Shown here piece after piece: positions 51,270 to 58,109 of a stretch of 64,000 nt of DNA. Source of the DNA: Sulfidibacter corallicola (GTDB taxonomy: Bacteria > Acidobacteriota > Holophagae > Acanthopleuribacterales > Acanthopleuribacteraceae); the NCBI RefSeq assembly GCF_017498545.1, contig NZ_CP071793.1, positions 6,027,001 through 6,091,000 on the forward strand, read 5' to 3'. Position 1 is the stretch's first letter. Each line of letters opens with the position of its first letter. The notes beneath the pieces were generated by a model. It made no database searches. It saw nothing but the letters and a program-made list of their open reading frames with translations, and was not told the DNA's origin. Both the position numbers and the translations under genes were made by a program.

Positions 51270-53855
51270 TCAGCCCCCATCGCCCGAACCGAGCGTCTCC
51301 TTCAGGTCGCGACACATTTCGCGGACGCGGTGATCGTAACTGTGGCTTTCGGAGACCACACGCCGACCCGCCTCGATGTGCCGGCGGCGCCAATCTTCGT
51401 CCGAAAATGCGCGATCCACCATGCCGAGCAGCGTGTCGCGATCTTCGAAAACCAGCACCTGGCGATGGATCTCGAAAACATCGTTCAATTCGCCGGGTTG
51501 ATGGTCGGACGGACAGGAACGGATCAGGATCAGGCCACCGGAAGCCAGGCACTCGAAAATGCGCGGGTGCAGGTTGAGCACCGAATTGATGTGAAGGTGG
51601 ACCTTGGAAGTGCGATACGCCGCGGCCAATTGGGGGCCGGGCTCCAAATAGCCGCGCCAATGCGGTTTCATCTCGGGATGGTGTTGCCAGTCGCGACCGT
51701 ATAGCGCCAGCGGCACACCGGCTTCGATCAACCAACGCAGTGGTTGGAGCCGGTGGAACTCTCGTTCGACCATCCACATGCGTCGGTGCAGTTCCGCGAC
51801 CATGGGCTCGGTCGGCATGAGGCCCAGCTCGCGGATGCCGCGCCGTGCCCGTTCGAACAGGACGCCGTAGTCCTGGTACGTAATACCTTCGCGTTCCATG
51901 AGGTTGCGAAACCAATCGTAGAACCCGGGAGCCCATTCGGGTTCCGGGGCCACCGTGCCGATGTTGCAGGCGAAGGCGACTTCGTCTTGAACCGGTTGGG
52001 CGTCGGCCGATGATGGGCGGTAGGTCTCCAGGTTGACGGCCAAACGCAGTGCACGGGGGTTGGCGTACCCCAAGCTCCGGTAGGTGGGCATCATTTGGTG
52101 GGTCACGACGAAGGTCAGGTCGCGGGGACCCAATTGGCGGATCAGATCGGGCTCGTGCAGGTGGGGCAGGTCGTCGATGATCCAGGCGATGAATGGGATT
52201 TCGGGTGGAATGGGAAACGGGAGTTCCGGGCGTAGGTGGTCGAAGCAAAACACGACGTGCGGTTCGAACGCCAGGAAGGTTTCCAGCATGGCCTGGGCCG
52301 ACAGGCGCTCGGTGGGATGCGATTCCTTGACGATCACCGCCTCGTGACCCATGCGCGTCAGGGCTTTGCGGATCTCCTCGCAGCAGTGTTGGGTGACATT
52401 GGAGAACAGGGTCGTGATCAGCATCCACCGCATTGGGTTCCCGGAGGCACCGGAAAGCATTGCCTGGAGTTCTTCGAGCCGCCGATCCATGCTCGAGCTT
52501 TCCAGTCGCAGGTGAGCCTGATCGCCCTTCTTTTTGCGTTGCCTGCGCATTTTGCGCAGGGCGTAGTCGATTTCGCCAGTGGGATTCGCGGCGATGACCG
52601 GCACCTGGCGCATACTGTCGGCGGCGAAATAATCGGTCAGTTGGCGGGTGCACCGCGCACCGAGGAAGAGGAAGGTACGCGTGTCGGCCAACAGGTCGGC
52701 ACAGGGAACGTGTCGCAACAGGAATTGGAACCGATCCAGATCCGGCTCCACCAGGTACAGCCCTTGGGCCATGCCCTGAGCCAGATTGGGTGGGTGCCGC
52801 CAGACATTCAGCAGGTCGGCCTGGGGTAGGCTGCCTGAGAAGACGACCCCGATCTGGTAGGCGAGTTCCGGAAGACGTGCGACGAGACTCACCAGCCGGG
52901 GCGACAGGACGTTCGGCGGGGGGGCAGCGGCGGCGGCCAGGTCGGTGGCCAACAGGGGCAGGGCGTACGGGGCATACATCCCGTGCGCGGGTTGCAGCGA
53001 TCGGGCCTGCCAACGGAATTCGTCGGTGAATGCCGGAATCAGCGGGCGTTGGGGCTGGTGGCGGCTCGCAAGTTCGGCCATATCTCGATCGCGGCGTTTC
53101 AGCGCCTCCATGTTTTGGGACCAGGCGGCGCCTTCGGCCTCAGCCGGACTGGTTGCGACCGTTTTTTTCTGCGGATCGAAATGGACGCTTCGATCGATAG
53201 CCAGGGCGTCCAGGCAACGGAGAACGCCGGATCGGGTTTCACCCGTATCCCGGGCCGCCCAAAGATGCAGCCACCAGCGCAGGGCCCGGAAGGGGGTCGC
53301 CGCGGTCAGGAGGAATTCGGCCCAGACCTCCACCGCATCAAGGGGACAACCCAGTCGATCGGGCGACGGGAGTGGCTCGGTGCCGAGCAGGTGATGGACC
53401 CACGTGGGTGTGGGGCGTTCGCCGTCGTGGTGGAACCAGAGGATTTCAAGCGGGGAGATGTCGTGGCGCTGCAGGAAGGCGATGCTCTCGGCGAGATCCT
53501 CACCGGGATGGGAGCCGGGGACGTGGAGGAACACTTCCGGCGCCGTGGTCGGCCGTGCGGGTGGGTGGTGCGCCAGGGTAGCGGCGGCACTGGGGTCGTT
53601 ATCCACCAGCAGAATGCCGTGCAGCGGGTGGCTGGAGGCGAATGCCAAGGGAAGGGCCGCGGAGACGCGAGGACCGCTCATCACCAGCCAGCGGGGTTCT
53701 TCCGAGACCTCCGGGCCGCATTGCCAGGTCGATGTCGCCTCCCAGTTTTGGCGAAGGTGGGGATCCTGAGCACCGTGCTGCCAGAAATCGGAGCCCAGGC
53801 TCGCGAAGATCGGGGGCCTGTGGGGCCAGGGTGACGAATCGATCGAAAAAATCAA
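51270..53855 (-). CDS. Large glycosyltransferase-like protein (CgeB-like C-terminus)
   Basis: An 861-residue protein. The C-terminal 370 residues resemble a GT-B glycosyltransferase of the CgeB/Glyco_trans_1_2 type. Landmarks are ALTRMGHEAVIVKES at the start of a Rossmann unit, then PFIAWIIDDLPHL, and HLHINSVLNLHPRIFECLASGGLILIR, the nucleotide-sugar loop. The first half, rich in Pro, Trp and His, has no recognised domain but may be a second Rossmann fold. TTG 53855 is favoured because GAGG lies 7 bases upstream. ATG 53900 would add 15 residues with a weaker site. It may glycosylate a surface protein such as flagellin (by analogy). It is divergent from mgtE. Confidence 0.7.
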   Translation of the reverse strand: MIFSIDSSPWPHRPPIFASLGSDFWQHGAQDPHLRQNWEATSTWQCGPEVSEEPRWLVMSGPRVSAALPLAFASSHPLHGILLVDNDPSAAATLAHHPPARPTTAPEVFLHVPGSHPGEDLAESIAFLQRHDISPLEILWFHHDGERPTPTWVHHLLGTEPLPSPDRLGCPLDAVEVWAEFLLTAATPFRALRWWLHLWAARDTGETRSGVLRCLDALAIDRSVHFDPQKKTVATSPAEAEGAAWSQNMEALKRRDRDMAELASRHQPQRPLIPAFTDEFRWQARSLQPAHGMYAPYALPLLATDLAAAAAPPPNVLSPRLVSLVARLPELAYQIGVVFSGSLPQADLLNVWRHPPNLAQGMAQGLYLVEPDLDRFQFLLRHVPCADLLADTRTFLFLGARCTRQLTDYFAADSMRQVPVIAANPTGEIDYALRKMRRQRKKKGDQAHLRLESSSMDRRLEELQAMLSGASGNPMRWMLITTLFSNVTQHCCEEIRKALTRMGHEAVIVKESHPTERLSAQAMLETFLAFEPHVVFCFDHLRPELPFPIPPEIPFIAWIIDDLPHLHEPDLIRQLGPRDLTFVVTHQMMPTYRSLGYANPRALRLAVNLETYRPSSADAQPVQDEVAFACNIGTVAPEPEWAPGFYDWFRNLMEREGITYQDYGVLFERARRGIRELGLMPTEPMVAELHRRMWMVEREFHRLQPLRWLIEAGVPLALYGRDWQHHPEMKPHWRGYLEPGPQLAAAYRTSKVHLHINSVLNLHPRIFECLASGGLILIRSCPSDHQPGELNDVFEIHRQVLVFEDRDTLLGMVDRAFSDEDWRRRHIEAGRRVVSESHSYDHRVREMCRDLKETLGSGDGG

Positions 53856-54310
53856 TGGCGAACCTCGAAGGCGGGTGTTGGCACGGAAAGGGCGGGGCAT
53901 TCGCCGCTTGGGTCGGGAAGGGACGCTGGGTGAGGTGTGCCCATTATATAAATGATAGCGGTTCTGGTGACGTTCGATCGCTTCCGTATTTCGACCGCGG
54001 TTTGGCGTGGCCGGTGGGCGATCGGTTCGTGCGGTGGTTTCCCTTCGCCGAGCCCGTGCCTGCCGGCCGAAGGGCTTGGTGTCGACTCCGATTTCCGGTG
54101 TAAAGGTCCCTTAAAGAAAAGGACTTTTGGTGGAAAAACTATTGGCAAGGCTTCGCTTCCTGGCTTAGCCTATTAGCTCGAATAGCCCCTGAGTCAGCCA
54201 GCCTCCGTTCCTTTTTCGACGACCCCGTCCAGGTGGCGTGTACCTGACGTGTGCGGTCCGGGGCTGGGTGTGGCTGGGTTCGGGTACTGCCAGATAGAAG
54301 GGAGGACGTC
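53856..54310. promoter_or_regulatory. Divergent region between the glycosyltransferase-like gene and mgtE
   Basis: 455 bases without a gene. On the minus strand a consensus TATAAT at 53943-53948 could be the -10 of the glycosyltransferase promoter, although its -35 is weak. I looked for an Mg-sensing M-box leader before mgtE and saw no matching core. Confidence 0.4.
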
Positions 54311-55705
54311 GTGGCGGAAATCATTCAATCGGTCACCCAGGAACAATGGGAAGCCCTCCTCTCGGAATTGTCATCCACCTTGAAGAACCGCGACAAAGTC
54401 TCCCTGTTGCGGCTCATCCAGCAGTATCACCCCGAAGACATCGCGGAGGTCATCGACGAACTCGATTTCGACAAGATCGTGGAGATCGTCCGGACCGTGC
54501 TGCTCAGCGACGTGACCTACTGTGCCGAGCTGATGTTGGCGCTGGAACCGGCGACCATCGCACGGATGTACGCCCATCTGAAGGCACCCGAATGGGCCGT
54601 GATCTTCCAGGAACTCAGTGACGACGATGCCGTCTATATTCTCGACCTGTTTCCCGATCCGGCCCGCGAGCAGTTGGTCTCACGCATGCCGGGCGAAGAG
54701 CAGGAGGACCTTCGCCAGCTCATGAACTATCCCGAGGAGTCGGCCGGTCGCATCATGACCACCGAGTTCCTCTCGTTGGACCAGAGCGCGACGGTGGAAA
54801 ACGCCATCGAGCTGCTGCGCGCCAACAAGGACATCGATCCCGTCAACCTGATGTTCCTCTACGTGACCGAAAAGGAAAAGCTGGTGGGCATGGTGAGTTT
54901 GCGCCAGCTCCTGCTGAGCAAGCGGACCGCCAAATTGAAATCCTTCATGCGCACGGACGTGATCGGCGTCCACGTGGACATGGACCAGGAAGAAGTGGCC
55001 GACATCGTCAGCCGCCACGACGAGGTCACGGTGCCGGTCGTCGACGACCAGGACCAGATTCAGGGGATCATCACGGTCGACGACGTCATCGACGTCATTC
55101 AGGACGAGACCTCCGAGGATCTGTTCCAGTTGATCGGTTCGTCCGACGAGGAACTGCTGGTGCGAGACAACACGATGAAGATCGTGTCGTTGCGCCTGCC
55201 GTGGATCCTCACCTCGTTTTTCGGCAGTTTGATGGTGGTGCTCATCATGCGCTACACCGAGCGCGACGTCTTCGGCGAGGACGCGGCCCGGATCTTCACC
55301 TTCGTGCCGATGATCTCGGCGATGGGCGGCAACGTGGGGGTTCAGTCGTCCACGATCATGGCGCGCCTGTTGTCGAGCAGCACACCCAATTGGAAGGAAG
55401 CGCGCACCTCGACCATGAAAGAGGCGCGGGTGGGATTGACCTTGGGGTTGATCTGCGGTGCCCTGATCGGGTTGATCGCCTATTTTTGGGGCGGCATCGG
55501 GTTGTTGGTCACGGTCATGACGGCGATGACCTGTACCTTGACGGCGGCGGCGACCACCGGCACGATCATCCCGATCGCCATGAAGCGGCTCGGGTTCGAT
55601 CCCGCGTTGGCCACGGGCCCGTTCGTGACGTCCTTCAACGACTTCGTCGCGGTTTGCGTCTACTTCTCGATCGTGTACATGCTGCGTGACTACCTGCAGT
55701 TCTGA
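54311..55705 (+). CDS. mgtE: Magnesium transporter MgtE
   Basis: Channel-type Mg2+ importer. The 464-residue protein has the N-terminal MgtE superhelical domain (about 20-130), two CBS domains (about 140-265, including MTTEFLSLDQSATVENAI and MRTDVIGVHVDMDQEEVADI), the plug helix and five membrane helices from about 290. Pore-region motif GGNVGVQSSTIMARLL is intact, and so is the conserved end GPFVTSFNDFVAVCVYF. GTG 54311 has GGAGG 5 bases upstream. The last codons and stop are included in a 476-bp tandem duplication, so a second copy of the gene's terminal 20 bases lies at 56161. Confidence 0.95.
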   Translation: MAEIIQSVTQEQWEALLSELSSTLKNRDKVSLLRLIQQYHPEDIAEVIDELDFDKIVEIVRTVLLSDVTYCAELMLALEPATIARMYAHLKAPEWAVIFQELSDDDAVYILDLFPDPAREQLVSRMPGEEQEDLRQLMNYPEESAGRIMTTEFLSLDQSATVENAIELLRANKDIDPVNLMFLYVTEKEKLVGMVSLRQLLLSKRTAKLKSFMRTDVIGVHVDMDQEEVADIVSRHDEVTVPVVDDQDQIQGIITVDDVIDVIQDETSEDLFQLIGSSDEELLVRDNTMKIVSLRLPWILTSFFGSLMVVLIMRYTERDVFGEDAARIFTFVPMISAMGGNVGVQSSTIMARLLSSSTPNWKEARTSTMKEARVGLTLGLICGALIGLIAYFWGGIGLLVTVMTAMTCTLTAAATTGTIIPIAMKRLGFDPALATGPFVTSFNDFVAVCVYFSIVYMLRDYLQF

Positions 55706-55753
55706 TCGGCGGGATGTCGAAGAGCCCGTATGCTCGAAAGCGACGTAAAGCCT

Positions 55754-55777
55754 GTAGGTGGAGCAGCTTGCTCCACC
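55754..55777 (+). repeat. REP-like palindrome A1
   Basis: A GTAG head is followed by a 9-bp stem, GGTGGAGCA with TGCTCCACC, and a 3-base loop, the layout of bacterial REP elements. Confidence 0.7.
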
Positions 55778-55914
55778 AATCGAAGCAAGCCAGGAAGCGA
55801 CGAGGAACAGCGCCAAAGAGCGGAGCGAGCCCTATCGGGTGGGGGGGCAGGCAAGGCAGGAATGAGCTTCGTCCGGTGGCGTAACGTGTTGGTGAGGTGT
55901 GGGTCGCTTCGATT

Positions 55915-55938
55915 GGTTCACCAGGCTGGTGAACCTAC
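55915..55938 (-). repeat. REP-like palindrome B1
   Basis: Inverted orientation to A1: GGTTCACCA with TGGTGAACC, and the GTAG head seen as CTAC at its right end. A and B form a convergent REP pair. Confidence 0.7.
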
Positions 55939-56064
55939 AGGCCTGGTTTCTCTCTCGGTATGCGGGGACCTTGGACTTTACGGCTTCGGATTGGAGTCGT
56001 GAGGGGAACGATCGGCTTCGCTCTTTGGCGCAATTGGTTGCTGTTGCTTGGGTTGCTTCGACGC

Positions 56065-56087
56065 GTCGGCCCGGCGGGCCAACCTAC
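56065..56087 (-). repeat. REP-like palindrome C1, an unoccupied IS110 target
   Basis: GTCGGCCCGGCGGGCCAAC has an imperfect stem and a CTAC head. It contains CCAACCTACAG (56079-56089), the same 11 bases into which the IS110-family element is inserted in copy 2. Confidence 0.7.
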
Positions 56088-56229
56088 AGCGACGACGCCC
56101 CTTTCGGTATGCGGGAACAGCGAGGATGGAGGCTTCGGGGGTGGGCGTTTCGGGAAATTACGTGACTACCTGCAGTTCTGATCGGTGGAATGTCGAAGAG
56201 CCCGTATGCTCGGAAGCGACGTAAAGCCT

Positions 56230-56253
56230 GTAGGTGGAGCAGCTTGCTCCACC
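56230..56253 (+). repeat. REP-like palindrome A2
   Basis: Identical to A1, at the matching position in copy 2. Confidence 0.7.
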
Positions 56254-56389
56254 AATCGAAGCAAACCAGGAAGCGACGAGGAACAGCGCCAAAGTGCGGA
56301 GCGAGCCCTATCGGGCGGGGGGCAGGCAAGGCAGGAATGAGCTTCGTCCGGTGGCGTAACGTGTTGGTGAGGTGTGGGTCGCTTCGATT

Positions 56390-56413
56390 GGTTCACCAGG
56401 CTGGTGAACCTAC
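56390..56413 (-). repeat. REP-like palindrome B2
   Basis: Identical to B1, at the matching position in copy 2. Confidence 0.7.
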
Positions 56414-56539
56414 AGGCTTTATTTCTCTCTCGGTATGCGGGGACCTTGGACTTTACGGCTTCGGATTGGAGTCGTGAGGGGAACGATCGGCTTCGCTCTT
56501 TGGCGCAATTGGTTGCTGTTGCTTGGGTTGCTTCGGCAC

Positions 56540-56560
56540 GTCGGCCCAGCGGGCCAACCT
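56540..56560 (-). repeat. REP-like palindrome C2, split by the insertion element
   Basis: GTCGGCCCAGCGGGCCAAC followed by CT. The REP head continues as ACAGG only after the element, at 58029. Joining 56560 to 58029 restores CCAACCTACAGG. Confidence 0.75.
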
Positions 56561-56561
56561 G

Positions 56562-56567
56562 TACCAT
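56562..56567 (+). promoter_or_regulatory. -10 half of a promoter formed in the circular element
   Basis: TACCAT here and TTGACA at 58007-58012 are 17 bases apart once the right end (58028) is joined to the left end (56561). The promoter exists only in the excised circle. Confidence 0.7.
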
Positions 56568-56690
56568 AGAGTTCAAGCTCTATGGTTAATATTCAGTTCG
56601 TCACAGCCGTAGCCTTTTTCTTTTTTTGCTTCTTTTTTTCTTTTTGTGGAAACTGTGAATCTTGTGGAAAACTTTTTAGGTAGACGGTTA

Positions 56691-56874
56691 GGCGACTCCG
56701 GCCGGCCGACCAGAGTCGCCGGGTGAGATGAAGCCTTCGACCAACCTGAGCGCCCTGGTGGGTAGCTCGTCTGTAGGATTTTGCTCATCTCACCCTTTCC
56801 ACACCGTTGAAAACCGCAGACTATCTGGGATTCTTCAAGTCCGTGTTTTTGCAGGTTTGGCTTTTGCGGTGTGT
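56691..56874 (+). ncRNA. Predicted bridge RNA of the IS110-family element
   Basis: Structured core of about 184 nt; the true 5' end may lie upstream, near 56574. First is a hairpin GGCGACTC/GAGTCGCC (56691-56698/56713-56720). Next is a loop closed by the perfect 11-bp stem GGGTGAGATGA/TCATCTCACCC (56721-56731/56785-56795). It contains CCAACCT (56741-56747) and CTGTAGG (56771-56777), sense to the left and antisense to the right of target CCAACCTACAG. Last is a loop closed by CACACCG/CGGTGTG (56800-56806/56867-56873). It contains CAGACTATC (56817-56825), identical to the element's right end at 58018-58026, and CAGG (56852-56855), antisense to the CCTG made at the joined ends. This is the target-loop/donor-loop layout known from IS621. 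Confidence 0.85.
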
Positions 56875-56911
56875 ACCGTCCTTCACCTCTTCGGCATTGT
56901 GGAGGCTCTTC

Positions 56912-57973
56912 ATGACCAAGACCCTAACCGCCTGGACCGGCATTGACGTTAGCAAAAACACCTTCGATATCGCTTATGTTTCCACCGAGAAAGGCGTCCC
57001 ATTCGAGAAAGACATCCCATTTCACCGCATTCCCGCTCGTAAATTCCCAAGGACTCTCACAGGGGCAGAAGATGCCTTGACCTGGCTTGATGAGGCTCTT
57101 GGGTTTCCCGAACCTTTCAAAGAGCATGTCTGGGTCGTGATGGAGGACTGTGGAAGATACGCCGAGGAATTACGTTTGTGGCTGTCGATGAACAAGGGGC
57201 CATCCATCTGTATGATCACCCCCTCGCTCACGGCCGCTTACGCAAAAAGCCGAGGTCTTCGAAATAAAACCGATCGGGTGGATGCTCGATTGCTTGCCCT
57301 TTTCGGTCAAGAACGCAAACCTAAAATTCAAACGATTCCGAGTCGGACCTATCAGATTCTCAAGGACTTGTGGCGATGCAGGCAGGAGTATGTCGAACTC
57401 CAGGTAGCCGAGGGGAATCGGGCAGGTCAGCCGCTGCAAATCGAAGCGGTTCAGAAGATTCGAAAAAAACATCTCAAGGAGCTACAAGACCATATCGATC
57501 GGGTCGAGAAGGAAATCAAAAAGCTTCTCAACCGGACCCCAAAACTCAAGAAGGATGTGGACTTGTTATGCACGATAAAAGGGATCGGTTTCCTCACTGC
57601 TGTAATGGTCATCGCTGAAATGGGAGATCTCCGAAGATTTGCGCGAAGCCGCCAAGTCGGTGCATTTGCAGGGTTAAACCCGTCAAAGTTCGAATCGGGG
57701 ACCTCGGTGAAAAAAACGACGATTATAAGTCGCAAAGGCTCAGCGGTACTGCGAGCGGGGCTTTACATGCCTGCGCTGACAGCCTGCCGTTTTAACGAAC
57801 AAATGAAAACATTCTACGAGCGGTTGATACGCAAAGGAAAGTCGAAAAAGGCCGCTGTCGTGGCGGTCATGCGCAAATTGTTGGTGCTCATGCGGGCAAT
57901 TCTAAAAACAGGAGTTCCGTACCAGGAGGATTTTCAAAAGTGTGCGTCTGCGGAAAAGATGTGCAAAACCTGA
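56912..57973 (+). CDS. IS110-family DEDD transposase (bridge-RNA-guided recombinase type)
   Basis: A 353-residue recombinase. The N-terminal RuvC-like domain has the catalytic tetrad Asp12 (GIDVSK), Glu78 (VMEDCG), Asp121 and Asp124 (NKTDRVDARLLA). A coiled-coil region (about 155-210) follows. The C-terminal transposase_20 domain has CTIKGIGFLTAVMVIAEMGDL and FAGLNPSKFESG. Ser273 in ISRKGS is the probable nucleophile, by analogy with IS621. All of these are intact. ATG 56912 has GGAGG 6 bases upstream. It is the only gene of the element, and the predicted bridge RNA is encoded immediately 5'. Codon use is more AT-rich than that of neighbours, which fits horizontal transfer. Confidence 0.93.
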   Translation: MTKTLTAWTGIDVSKNTFDIAYVSTEKGVPFEKDIPFHRIPARKFPRTLTGAEDALTWLDEALGFPEPFKEHVWVVMEDCGRYAEELRLWLSMNKGPSICMITPSLTAAYAKSRGLRNKTDRVDARLLALFGQERKPKIQTIPSRTYQILKDLWRCRQEYVELQVAEGNRAGQPLQIEAVQKIRKKHLKELQDHIDRVEKEIKKLLNRTPKLKKDVDLLCTIKGIGFLTAVMVIAEMGDLRRFARSRQVGAFAGLNPSKFESGTSVKKTTIISRKGSAVLRAGLYMPALTACRFNEQMKTFYERLIRKGKSKKAAVVAVMRKLLVLMRAILKTGVPYQEDFQKCASAEKMCKT

Positions 57974-58006
57974 CAAGATTTCCGCATTCCTCCCCCAATT
58001 TTAGGG

Positions 58007-58012
58007 TTGACA
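58007..58012 (+). promoter_or_regulatory. -35 half of a promoter formed in the circular element
   Basis: Consensus TTGACA, 16 bases before the element's right end. It pairs with TACCAT at 56562-56567 (spacing 17) only when the ends are joined. Confidence 0.7.
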
Positions 58013-58109
58013 CACAACAGACTATCCTACAGGCCTGGTTTCTCTCTCGGTATGCGGGAACAGCGATGAGTCGTGCTTCCCAGGACAAGCGCCCCGCAGC
58101 GACGGCGGA

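Larger units (their letters stand above)
55685..56160. repeat. Tandem duplication, copy 1 (mgtE 3' end plus REP cluster)
   Basis: A unit of 476 bases begins at CGTGACTACCTGCAGTTCTG inside the mgtE 3' end and is repeated directly at 56161. The copies differ at scattered positions and by a one-base indel in a G run. Copy 1 carries three REP-like palindromes. No gene is believable in it. Confidence 0.9.
56161..56560. repeat. Tandem duplication, copy 2, interrupted by the IS110-family element
   Basis: Direct repeat of 55685-56085 including the end of mgtE (the same terminal codons and stop). It breaks off at CCT 56558-56560, where the insertion element begins. Sequence resembling the part after REP B resumes at 58029. 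Confidence 0.9.
56561..58028 (+). mobile_element. IS110-family insertion element inserted in a REP palindrome
   Basis: A 1468-base element bounded by CCT at 56558-56560 and 58026-58028. This is consistent with a short shared core rather than a target duplication, as is typical of IS110. It has a 351-base non-coding left end, one transposase gene (56912-57973) and a 55-base right end without terminal inverted repeats. A perfect 9-bp hairpin, ACCATAGAG with CTCTATGGT (56563-56585), marks the left tip. A longer left than right end suits the IS110 subgroup, where the guide RNA is in the left end. GC content is visibly lower than the surroundings, pointing to recent arrival. All parts look intact, so it may be active. 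Confidence 0.92.

Noticed and set aside
53856..54310. A possible Mg-sensing M-box riboswitch before mgtE.
   Set aside because: I could not match the conserved M-box core or its terminator; the leader shows no comparable helices.
55754..56413. The regularly spaced palindromes as a CRISPR array.
   Set aside because: Palindromes differ in stem, alternate in orientation and have unequal spacers; no cas gene is present. They fit REP elements.
55730..56589. Several 70-95-codon frames within the duplicated REP cluster.
   Set aside because: They are duplicated copies translated across palindromes, without ribosome sites or protein-like composition.
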